In this document: positions 22,564 to 32,431 of the stretch, one piece after another
Numbering within the stretch: position 1 is the stretch's first letter
How the letters are laid out: every line of letters begins with the position of its first letter
From: Chloranthus sessilifolius
Lineage: Eukaryota > Streptophyta > Magnoliopsida > Chloranthales > Chloranthaceae
NCBI GenBank assembly: GCA_021018995.1
Contig: CM037585.1
Coordinates: 119,186,331 to 119,250,330, forward strand
Reading direction: 5' to 3'
Length of the DNA stretch: 64,000 nucleotides
Translations under genes and position numbers: made by a program
The notes under the pieces: model-generated
What the model saw: the letters and a program-made list of their open reading frames with translations, nothing else
Database searches by the model: none
What the model was told of the DNA's origin: nothing

Positions 22564-23809
22564 TTGAAATATGCTTTCCTCGAGAAAGATGAAAAACTTC
22601 CTGTAATTATCTCCTCTTCTCTTACCAATGAGCAAGAGGAGGAATTGCTAACAGTTTTGAGGAAGCACAAGAAAGCAATTGGCTGGACCATTGCTGATCT
22701 AGGAGGGATTGATGCATCAATCTATATGCATAGGATTCATCTAGAGGAGGGCTCAACACCCTCCAGGGAAATGCAGAGGAAACTGAATCCTCATATGCAG
22801 GAAGTGGTCCTGAAAGAAATCATTAAATTGTTGGATGCTGGGGTAATTTACCCCATTTCTGATTCTGAATGGGTGGCACCTATCCAAGTGGTGCCCAAGA
22901 AATCTGGCATAACAGTGATCACAATCGAGTCTGGAGAGTTGAGACCAGCCAGAGAGACCACTGGCTGGAGAGTTTGCATCGATTATCGAAAACTCAACTC
23001 CAAGACCAGAAAAGATCACTTCCCTCTCCCCTTTATTGATCAAATTTTGGATAAGTTGGCTGGGAAAGCTTTTTACTATTTTCTTGATAGGTACTTAGGG
23101 TACAATCAGATCCCTGTGCACCCTCTTGATCAAGAGAACTACTTTTACTTGTCCTTTTGGCACCTTTGCTTACAGAAGGATGCCTTTTGGACTGTGTAAT
23201 GTCCCAGTCACCTTTCAAAGGTGTATGTATGCCATTTTTTCTGATATGATTGACAAATTTTTAAAAAAATTTATGAATGATTTTTTGGTTTATGGGAATA
23301 GCTTTGACCAATGTCTGCAACACCTCCATCAGGTCTTACAAAGATGTGAGGAGACCAATCTGGTCTTAAGTTGGGAAAAGAGCCACTTCATGGTAACACA
23401 AGGAATTTTGTTGGGCCATGTAGTCTCTAAAGATGGAATTGAGGTAGACAAGGCCAAAGTTGACCTCATTGCAAATTTGCCCCCTCCAAGAACAGTCAAG
23501 CAAATCAGATCTTTCCTTGGACATGCTGGATTCTACAGGAGGTTTATCAAAGACTTCAGTAAAATTGCTAAACCATTGTGCCACCTACTCTGCCAGGATG
23601 TGTCCTTTGACTTTTCTGCTGAATGTCTGGAGGCTTTTGAAACTCTAAAAATCTGCCTCACCTCTGCCCCTGTACTCCAAACACCTGACTATACCCTGCC
23701 CTTTGAGTTGATGTGTGATGCATCTAACTTGGCAATAGGTGCTGTCTTGGGCCAGAGAAAAGATAAGCTGCCTGTGGTCATTGCATATCTCAGCAAATCA
23801 CTTCTTTGA
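22564..23809 (+). pseudogene. pol: Reverse transcriptase of element I
   Basis: The frame 22,564-23,199 gives the Athila RT N terminus (KKAIGWTIADLGGIDAS, GWRVCIDYRKLNSKTRKDHF, FPLPFIDQIL). The following motif reads FLDRYLGYNQI, with Arg where Gly is usual. A frameshift near 23,130 moves the rest into the frame of 23,126-23,809, with RRMPFGLCNVPVTFQRCM. The catalytic box reads FMNDF: the codon at 23,276-23,278 encodes Asn in place of the first catalytic Asp. The thumb and connection follow (GILLGHVVSKDGIEVDKAK, FLGHAGFYRRFIKDFSKIA). Confidence 0.9.
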
Positions 23810-24075
23810 GCTCTTGAACTACACAACAACCAGAAAGAGCTTACAGCGGTGGTTTTCTTTGTGAACAGTTTAGACCTTACCTACTTGGGTCTAAAACTGT
23901 CATCTTCACTGACCACTCAGCATTAAAGTACCTACTGTCCAAGAAGGATGCAAAGCCCAGATTGATTAGATGGATACTCCTGTTGCAGGAGTTTGACATC
24001 GAAATCAAGGACAAAGAGGGTGTAGAAAATGTGGTGACTGCCCACTTGTCTAGAATTATGTTGGAGAAAGGTGTT
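23810..24075 (+). pseudogene. pol: RNase H region of I
   Basis: After the stop at 23,807-23,809 the sequence still encodes NNQKELTAVVFFV. A frameshift near 23,865 follows, then TDHSALKYLLSKKDAKPRL and WILLLQEFDIEIKDKEGVEN. These are the C-terminal RNase H signatures of Athila pol. Only one RNase H domain is present, unlike element O. Confidence 0.75.
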
Positions 24076-25432
24076 GATGACTTTGCTACAAATGATGTCT
24101 TCCCGGATGAGCAACTGTTTGCTATCCAATCTTTAGTTCCTTGGTATGCACATATTGTCAATTATCTAGTTATAGGCAAGATTCCTGCCTATTGGACAAA
24201 AATAGACAAAGACCTATTTTTCTCACAGGTCAAATTCTTTTTCTGGGAGGAACCTTGCTTGTACAAGTATTGTGCATACCAAATCATTCAGAAATGTGTT
24301 CTCGAAAGTGATGTCCCCAGTATTCTGACCATGTGCCATGAAAATGCCTGTGGGGTCATTTTAGTGGGAGAAAAATAGCTGACAAAGTGTTACAGTGTGG
24401 GTTCTATTGGCCTTCTCTTTTCAGAGATGCCAATGCGCACTGCAAGACCTGTTAAAGATGTTAGAAATTAGGAGGGTTGTCCAAACAAAATTCAATGCCT
24501 TTACAGCTCATCCTTGTTGTAGAACTGTTTGATGTGTGGGTATTGATTTTATGGGCCCCTTTCCTCCTTCAAATGGGTTTTATTTCATATTAGTGGCAGT
24601 AGATTACGTCTCCAAATGGGTAGAAGCCATTGCCACAAGAACTAATGATAATTAGGTTGTCCTCAAGTTTATAAAGCAGAATATCTTCTCGAGATTTGGC
24701 ACCCCTAGAGCCATTATCAGTGATGGGGGTAGCCATTTCTGCAATAGAAATTTCGAGAGCTTGCTCAAGAAATACTCTGTCACCCATAGGATTGCTACTC
24801 CCTACCACCCACAAACCAGTGGGCAAGTTGAAATTTCAAATAGGGAGATCAAGCACATCCTGGATAAGACTGTGAGGACTGATAGGAAAGATTGGGCTGA
24901 CAAGCTTAATGATGCACTGTGGGCTTATAGGACTGCCTATAAGACTCCCATTGGTATGTCCCCATTCAGACTGATTTATGGCAAGGCCTGTCATCTCCCA
25001 GTGGACTTAGAACACAGGGCCTATTGGGCCATCAAACATTTAAATCTAGACCTAACTTCTGCTGGTCATCACAGGTTGCTGCAGTTGTCCGAATTGGAAG
25101 AGCTAAGGATGGATGCTTATGCTAATGCCAGGATCTACAAGGAAAGGTTCAAAGCTTTCTTTGACAAAGGGCTGTTGAGAAAGAGTTTCATAGCTGGTGA
25201 TAAGATTTGGTTGTTTAACTCCAAACTTAAATTCTTTCCTAGCAAATTAAAATCCAGATGGGAAGGTCCCTACATTGTCACGCATGTTTCCCCATCTGGT
25301 GCTGTGGAAATCAAGGATCCCAAGTCTAGGAGAACCTTGAAGGTGAATGGTCAGAGGCTTAAGGCTTGTTTTAAAAAACCTGCCGAACCCATGGACACCA
25401 TTCACTTTCAAGGGGATCCTTCTTCAAACTGA
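24076..25432 (+). pseudogene. pol: Integrase of element I
   Basis: The zinc-binding N terminus is frameshifted and stop-ridden (CHENACG, then a stop at 24,376-24,378). The core is recognisable from about 24,545, with an Asp in [19 protein letters not shown], an Asp in IISDGGSHF, and [13 protein letters not shown] carrying the Glu. The DDE triad is kept, but one stop lies at about 24,653-24,655. The open part 24,761-25,432 runs through [20 protein letters not shown] to a C-terminal module with [20 protein letters not shown]. It closes gag-pol 1.3 kb before the env-position reading frames. Confidence 0.85.
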
Positions 25433-26717
25433 TCCACAGGTGTGTCATTATTGTATCATATGTACTTTGTTTTTGGTAGATTTATCTTGCTTTCTTTTGT
25501 TTATATTCTCTAGGATTTGTTAGTGGTCCCATCTGAATCTGGACCTATCTATTTTAAACTTTTGATGCTTGGTTTGATTCTTGCTGCTCTTTAATTGATA
25601 GTTTTTGTTGAATGCATAATGTGGGAGGTTGATTTTTGTTGTCCTTGCTTGAATGCTTGAGTTTTCATGTGTCTAGAGGTATCCATGGTGAGAGTCATGC
25701 TTAGGATCCAACCACAGCACATATACAAAAGGGCAGAACAGAGAGCACATGCTCTTTATTTTATACTTTACTGTCGCGGGGTCCAAAATGAAGCCTGGGA
25801 GACTCTCGCGCACTATAGACAGCATACTTCATCAACTGTCGCGAGATTCTAAAGCCGTCGTGAGGTTAAAAAGGAAGTCTGGGAGAATTTCGCGCAGTTC
25901 ATATGGAAACATTCAATAGCTATCACGAGATTCAAGTGCACATGAGAACCTCTCACTCGATCCCCATAGAGTTATTCATTAGCTGTCGCGAGATTCAAGT
26001 GCACCTAAGAACCTCTCGCGCGATCCCTATAGAGCTATTCATTTGCTGTCGCGAGATTCAAGTGCACCTGCGAACCTCTGGTGCGATCCATATGGAGCTA
26101 TTCATTAGTTATCGCAAGATTCAGAAGCTGTCGCGAGGTTCAGAAGGTCAACTGGGAGACTCTCACATAATTCCACAGAAAGACTTCATTTACTGTTGCA
26201 AGATTCTAAGGGTGTCGCGAGATTCAAAGTGAACCTCAGAGCTTTTCGCGTAATCCAAATGGAGACCAAAGAGCCACTCGCGCAATTCACATGAATTCAT
26301 CTCACACTATCACACGCTCCAAGGTCAACCTGGGAGGTTGTCGCGTAATCCAAATTCAATAAACACCTTCGCTAGGTTCATTTCCAATCCCGCGACCAAG
26401 TGTTCCAAAGCGCGCCGAGCTTCGCGATAAGTATTTTAACCCCGTGCTTGGCTCCTTTTCCAGTATTCTCTTTCTTCTTACCTCTGCGAAACCCTAGCTT
26501 CTGGCGCTCCCCCCCCCTCTCTCCTCCAGCATCAATTCTACAACTCATCATTCACTCCACAAATCAACAGAGTTATTCCTAGCATCACCCCCATCCATTG
26601 CCCTCTGATCATAGATCTCGCAGTGCCCTGCGCGTCAAATCAAACCAAACCCTAGGATTTTAGGGTAGGCACTTAGATCTCAGTCTCCGTTTCTCATATT
26701 AGAAGATAGAGTTTGAA
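25433..26717 (+). other. pol-to-3'-ORF spacer of I with CGCG-word repeats
   Basis: Non-coding. From 25,770 to 26,430 it is packed with variants of TCGCGAGATTC and CTCGCGCGATCC. Between about 25,918 and 26,107 these form a 63-base tandem repeat of three copies. As 63 is divisible by three, a frame at 25,903-26,232 stays open and encodes 21-residue repeats, but this looks like a by-product. The wording is shared with the U3 part of the I LTRs. Confidence 0.6.
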
Positions 26718-28079
26718 ATGGCTCCAAAGATTGCACAAAAGAGAAAGGGGAAGGATAAGGCCCCTGCTGAGACCACCCCTAAGAAAGCCAAGACTTCAAA
26801 GTCGCCCAAAAATGGGAAGGAAGTGGTTGAGGAGGCGAAGGAACCAACCCCTAAGTTTTCTACTCCTTCTGAGCTCATGGTTTCAATCCCATTGGAGCCT
26901 GGGATAGATTTTGACCTATCATTTTTTGAGAAGGAACCTCTCTCTGCCCCTGCTATGCAGTTTATGAGTAAAGCGGGCCTGACACCCTTGATGAGATGTA
27001 TTCCAGCACTAGCCTACCCTAGGCTAGTGCAACTATTTTATCAACACATCAGGGTCAAGAAGGATAAGGATGGACAAGCTTGCTTGCTGGTGCTGATTGA
27101 TGACTTTCATATGTTAGTGAGCCCCAAGGTGGTTGCTGAAGTTTTGGGCATCCCAGCTGCATTCAACCCTAGCAGTGGATATGGCCCTCCCCTGAGTGCA
27201 TCAATTGATAGAATTGCACGGGCCTTAACTAGAGGTTTAAAGGCCACAGGGGATTCGATCAGAAGGAGAGAATTGGCACCTAAACTCCTCTTCATAGACC
27301 AAATCCTGCGCAAGAACATATACTACTCAGGACATCAGTAGGAGAGGAGAACTCCCATTACCGATACTGTTTATTCGTTCTCTCTTGGCCATGGCTTCCA
27401 TGCAGCCTGGCTCGTATTCGAGGCAATGAAAGACATAGTGGAGAAGATAGGGTAGAAAAAGAAGCCTCACACACTACCCTATGCCAGAATTATTACCTTG
27501 CTGCTACTCAAGGGGGGATACAAGATAGGAAAAACTGAGCAGACCACCACCCTTGCCCCTACTACCTTTGCCAAGAGGCAATGGGGAATCAGCAGGAGCC
27601 TGATGGAGACCCAGAAGAAGAAGAAAGCTGAGGCTCAGGCCCTTCCCAAACAAGCAGAAGCAGCAGCTAGAACAAGATCTACCCCTGCTACCACGAAGGT
27701 GCTCCTAGAGCCTGTTCCCACCACTACTGCAGCAACACCCATTTCCCCACCACATTATCCTCCTGCATCCACTATCCCTCTTCCATCTCTCCCTCACCAT
27801 CCTCTATCCTCATCATCTACGCCCACTCCCCCTTCACCTGTGATTAGTACCTGGGAGGACTCCCCATCCCCTACCCTACCTCAGTACACAACAACAATTC
27901 CCCCATCAGCTACACATAAACCTGACAGCCCTCCCCTCATTTCCTACAAAAAACAAAAAACCACTGACAAAATCCCCACCATCTCCCAGACCCCACCCTC
28001 AAACCCTTTCCTCCACACTGACACACCCCACCTTACAGAAACCACCACCCCAGCCATACCTACTCATCCCCACTCATAG
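26718..28079 (+). pseudogene. Athila 3' reading frame (env-like position), N-terminal part
   Basis: It begins with a basic stretch (MAPKIAQKRKGKDKAP) with several Lys/Arg clusters that could act as a nuclear signal. A globular segment follows (LMRCIPALAYPRLVQLFYQH, LIDDFHMLVSPKVVAEVLGI). This resembles the domain annotated in plant genomes as putative plant transposon protein, found in the 3' frame of Athila/Calypso elements. Stops at 27,339-27,341 and about 27,453-27,455 interrupt one and the same frame, which continues to 28,079 as a Pro/Thr/Ser-rich region. No signal peptide or clear membrane segment is visible, so an envelope function is not supported by the sequence. Its role is unknown. 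Confidence 0.55.
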
Positions 28080-28123
28080 ACATTGACTTAACCCTTAACA
28101 CCACCTTAGGATTCCAAGCCTTT

Positions 28124-28855
28124 TTGTCTACCTTCCTTGACACAATGCCTACCCATACACCCCTCTCCCGGACTCCCCAAGTACATCACAGCATCACTCC
28201 CCAGAACCCCACTCTTCTCCTCCTTCCACTTTCCATCATGCACCTTCCTCACCTTTCCAACCAGTGCCCTCTTCTTCACAGAATCAACCTCCCAGCCCTG
28301 ACACACTGACACTTATCTTATCCCTTATCCAAGACATCCAAGCCCAATTATCCGCCACTATCCAAAAACAGGACCAGATGCAGACTGAACTCACCTCCAT
28401 CCAATCCACCCTACAGACATTCAACAACCCACCCATCCCTCAACAACCCACTACTAACCCCCTAGCCCTTTACACTGACAACCATACCCAAACTGACACC
28501 ATCCCTGACTCCCAACCCCATCCAACACCCATAATCCCTTTACACACCCAACCCCCATTTCCTTCATCCCTTTCCCCATTCCCAATTTCCCCCCATCACC
28601 CCCCTCTTCTTGAGCCTACACCATTTTCTTTCCCCTATACCTCCATCCCCCTCTTATCTTACCCCTCCCACATTCATTGACAAATCTACAAGCAGACCGG
28701 AACTTATCCCTCCCCCACAAATAGACTTACCCTGTTACCCCCTTCCCCCAGGACCAATCACACTTTGCTCCTTCCACTTTCTATCTGCCCATCGCACCCA
28801 AACACTTTTTTTACAGCCCTCCCTACCTCACCATCCTCCATCACATGAGGGATAA
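28124..28855 (+). pseudogene. Pro/Ser/Thr-rich continuation of the I 3' reading frame
   Basis: A C-rich low-complexity stretch with overlapping open frames. The frame at 28,264-28,680 includes a short heptad-like segment (LILSLIQDIQAQLSATIQKQ) followed by proline-rich sequence. It probably belongs to the same ancestral protein as the flanking frames, displaced by indels. No enzyme motif is seen. Confidence 0.4.
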
Positions 28856-29411
28856 TGCTTATCTTAGGAAGGATGTCCTGAGGGGCATGGCCAAACTTCG
28901 CCAGTCCATTGAGACCCCCCTGCTGGAGCAGATCGATAAAATGAAGGAGGCCCACAGAAAGCAACTTCTGGGCATCTCCTTGGGGTGGACTAACATTTTG
29001 GAAGCCTACCAGAAGATCAAGGCTTCAACTACTTATCATGAGTTGAATTGGGAGCTGGAGAAAGCAAATGCTGCTACAGAGAAGGCGCGGGTCAGAATGT
29101 TTGAAAAGAGGCTCAAAAATGCCCAGGAGATCTTCAGCATCCAAAAGGATATCCATGAGACTGACCTCCTCAAACACCAAATTCAGATAGCCTCTTTAGA
29201 ATCTGCATTGGCTGCTGCCAGAAATGCTCCTCTACAGCCCTCCCCACTCTCTGTTCACATGCCAGAGTCAGAGCCTCAAGCTACTCCATCTATAGCTGCC
29301 CAGTCTAAGGAGGCACAACTAAAGACCCATCAAGAGAAAGGGAAGGCCCCAGCTGCCCCTCCTCCATACCTCCTACAAAGCAGCCTCCACCTACCAAGGC
29401 CTCTGTTGTAA
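28845..29411 (+). pseudogene. Coiled-coil segment of the I 3' reading frame
   Basis: The 188-residue product is rich in Lys, Glu, Gln, Leu and Ala, with heptad-like spacing over most of its first 130 residues (LLEQIDKMKEAHRKQLLGIS, LEKANAATEKARVRMFEKRL). It ends in a Pro/Gln-rich tail. It lies immediately after the proline-rich part and before a lysine-rich tail, and probably formed the stalk of one long protein. Similar coiled coils occur in env-position frames of Athila relatives. Confidence 0.5.
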
Positions 29412-29458
29412 CTCCACAACAGCAAACTTATCCTAAGCAGAGGAAAGTCACTACTAAG

Positions 29459-29818
29459 ATGTCTACTCCTAAAGCTACCCCTTTAAAAAATGGCAAAGAG
29501 CCAGTTGCCCAGTCTGAGGAGGCACAATCCCCTGGCCAGCCTGAGTCTCAAGCAAAAGGGAAATCTCCAGTGGTCCCCACTGAGGAAGCAAAAGGCAAAG
29601 GAAAAGGCATATCCCCTGCAACCCCCCCTGCAAAGCAGAAAGGAAAAGCCCCTCAAGAACCCAAGGAACCAATATTACCCAAGCAACCAAAAGTAAGGGT
29701 GAGGGCACCTAAAGCTCCTACTGCTAAGAAAACACCAGCCGAAGCAAAAAAGGAAAGGGAGGCAAAGAAGAAACAGGACAAAGCTGCCCTTAGGGCACAT
29801 GTTAAAAAGATGGGTTAG
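29459..29818 (+). pseudogene. Lysine-rich C-terminal tail of the I 3' reading frame
   Basis: A 119-residue, Lys/Pro/Ala/Glu-rich product with repeated KGK and KAP words, ending AKKKQDKAALRAHVKKMG. It is highly basic, disordered in appearance and without membrane segments, which suggests nucleic-acid or nuclear association rather than a surface protein. This is inference from composition only. Confidence 0.45.
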
Positions 29819-30359
29819 GATTTCTTTACCGATTCGAATTCAGATGATTTGTCTTAAAGTAGCTTAGATTATACTTAGATTGTAATTACCATTGTACATG
29901 TTTTCCAGTTAATATAATTTTTCTTTTTTTCGTATTCTTTTGATCTGTTCTGTGTGCTTTTCTATTTTTTAGTCTTCATTTTATTCAAATTTTGTCATGG
30001 GAGATGTCTGTAGGGTGGCTATAATCATTTCAAATATGAATTTATGTGCACGGTCGATTCGATGTCAATTATCAGGGGATACCACAATTTTCACTGTGCA
30101 GTTGCGCGATACATAGGATCCCCTTAAATACCATGCCTATCTTTAGACCCTCATTTATTGCGCACTCTTTTTTCCCATACTCGGTTGTGCGATTCTCCTT
30201 TCCCCAAACATTCCCAATTTATTGCCAGTCTTGGAATGGGACAAAACTTTCAATGTGTCGTTTCATTTTTCACTGCCCAAATCTTTTAAATAGGCCATTA
30301 CTTCCTTTTCGTCTCATCTTTCCTCTTCTAACCCCAGCTGTCCGGCCCTCCTCACAACC

Positions 30360-30608
30360 ATGGCGGCTAACAAACCATTCGGTTTCCCCATTAAATTCTA
30401 CCCCATCTGGGAGGATCCCCCACTGCCTAAGGAGCCGGACCCATTACAATTTCTCTGGGATGAGTATGACGAGGTTCAGAGGATCCTCACCAAGGAGGAG
30501 AAAAATAAGAGGAAGAAGGAGAAGAGAGAGAAGAAGAAGAGAAAAATGGATCCACCTACATCTCCCCCACCATATTCCTCAAACCCTCCCCCCTCGACTC
30601 TCCCTTGA
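30360..30608 (+). CDS. Small reading frame of unknown function in the I 3' region
   Basis: An 82-residue product: MAANKPFGFPIKFYPIWEDP, an aromatic- and Pro-rich N-terminal half with LQFLWDEYDEVQRILTKEE, then a Lys/Arg cluster of about 20 residues and a Pro/Ser tail. It stands alone between the lysine-rich tail (ending 29,818) and the polypurine-like site at 30,820. Possible upstream signals include TTTAAATAGG near 30,285. I do not recognise the family. It may be a remnant captured by the element or a chance frame. Confidence 0.35.
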   Translation: MAANKPFGFPIKFYPIWEDPPLPKEPDPLQFLWDEYDEVQRILTKEEKNKRKKEKREKKKRKMDPPTSPPPYSSNPPPSTLP

Positions 30609-32431
30609 TCCATTTCCCCCCCCCCCCCATTTTGTCTTTCCTTTTTCCATCTTTTTGTAATCTTTTCTTTTTATCTTAATGCAAGTCTCTTTTAGTTCCA
30701 TACTGTTCAGTTAGCATTTTCTATTTCTCTGACTTCTTCTGTGTTTATTTTTGTTTCTCTGACTGGAATCTACTGCATTTTCTCACCTTTGAACCAGTGA
30801 GGACACTGCTCCTCATGGGTTGGGGGTGTGGCAGGATAGGTCTGCCAATAGAATAGTTAATTTTAGTGCAGTAATGGTAGTATAACTGGGATGAATAAAA
30901 TCAATTCCCACTTAACTTGATACAATGAGGAAACTTGTAAAAATTTAAAATATTTTTGCAGACTTTTAGAAACTGGATAAGTTAAAATCTTGACACCACC
31001 ATGAAACTAATATCAGAAAAAAAATTCAGTTAGTACTCAGTTAACCTAAGAGGAGAGAAACAGATGAAAATACACCCCATGGGTTAAATTTGATGACCAT
31101 ACCTAGTGAGATTTGGGCACAGCATTTTCTTTTGAAGAGTGTTTTTGGCATTATTTCTGCTCTAAGGACTGATTGAATCAGGACTTTTTTACTAGAAGTT
31201 GTGCACCTCCAAATCAAAACTAATTGACAGCACTCATGATACTAAGGAAATGATCCAAGGCCCTCATTTGGACAGTTTGAGCCTGAAAATCCAACCTTTG
31301 AAAATCTGCCCTTTTGCATACACTAGTTGAGCCTTAAAATCATACTTTTCCTTCACAAACACCAAAAAATTTGCACATTAACCTCATGACCTGAGTCAAC
31401 CTTACCCTCACTCTGAGAATTCAAAAGGTAAAGGAGAAGGAGTTGAAGATACTGAGAATGGTCCAACATTCTGTGGAAGGTGAAGAAAAGCAACTTGTGA
31501 ACAGCTGTGTATCAATGGCAGTTGTGTGGCAGTTCATCAAAAGAATGAATAAAAATAAAAAGAGAAAAAGAAAGAGAAGTCTAGAGAACAACATCATCTA
31601 AAAATTGAAAAGAATAGGAGAAGCTGGCCACTTTGAGTCTGAAATATAAAAAGAAAAATGAAGTTTTTACTGAAATGAAGGTTGTGAAGTCATGAATCAC
31701 TCCTTACCATGCTGATTTCTTAATTTGGATTCCCTTTTTATCCCTTTATTCTTTACATCCCTCAGCCATAAGCCACATTACAACCCATTCAAAAAGACCT
31801 TGTGGATCCAAAGTTAAATGAGCTGTCATGTGGAGATGAGGAGTTGTCCAATCTATGGTGAAATTTCTTGAAGATATCAGAAATTAGAAGCTCTGCTTAT
31901 GCTCATGCTTGCAGACCCATTTGGGGTCTGTAACTGCTCTTGAGTTGTTGTGAATGTGAACACCCTCAGATTGTTAATATTGAGAGATAGCCCTAGTGAT
32001 AATTGGGTCTAAATTTTAACTTCATTGGGATTATATCCAACCTGTATTTTGAATTTAAGGCAAGCTGAGTACACATTGAATTTCTAATATAAAATGAATG
32101 GTGCTGATGCAAACACATGTTAACTTTTAAGTTTTAAATGGCCTGCAACATTGCCGCAGTTTCCTCTAAGTATTAAAAGAAAATGGGTGTGGAATGAAGC
32201 TTTAAACATTTAACTCTGTGTTGTCATTAACTGCACTATACTTAATTGTTCTAATGGTGAAGTTTGTGGGTGTCTTAACTGAAAACCATCAGGAGACTTC
32301 ACTCCTCCTCTAGGGATCACCTAGGGGTTTAAAAGGCTTGGTACATATGCTAAATGTACCCGTGATCCCTATGAAAGTGGTATTTAATTACAGCTTTGCT
32401 AAGGGACTGGCAAAGATTAGGTTTGGGGGTG
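30609..32431 (+). other. 3' untranslated region of I with two polypurine-like tracts
   Basis: No gene. GAGGACACTGCTCCTCATGG followed by GTTGGGGGTGTGG lies at 30,797-30,833, the phrase that usually precedes the 3' polypurine tract in Athila relatives. About 1.6 kb further, GGTTTGGGGGTG at 32,420-32,431 directly abuts the 3' LTR and is the functional candidate. The DNA between them is AT-rich and non-repetitive. Confidence 0.6.

Noticed and set aside
25903-26232. 109-residue reading frame with 21-residue repeats
   Set aside because: It follows from a 63-base tandem repeat of CGCG words and has no domain.
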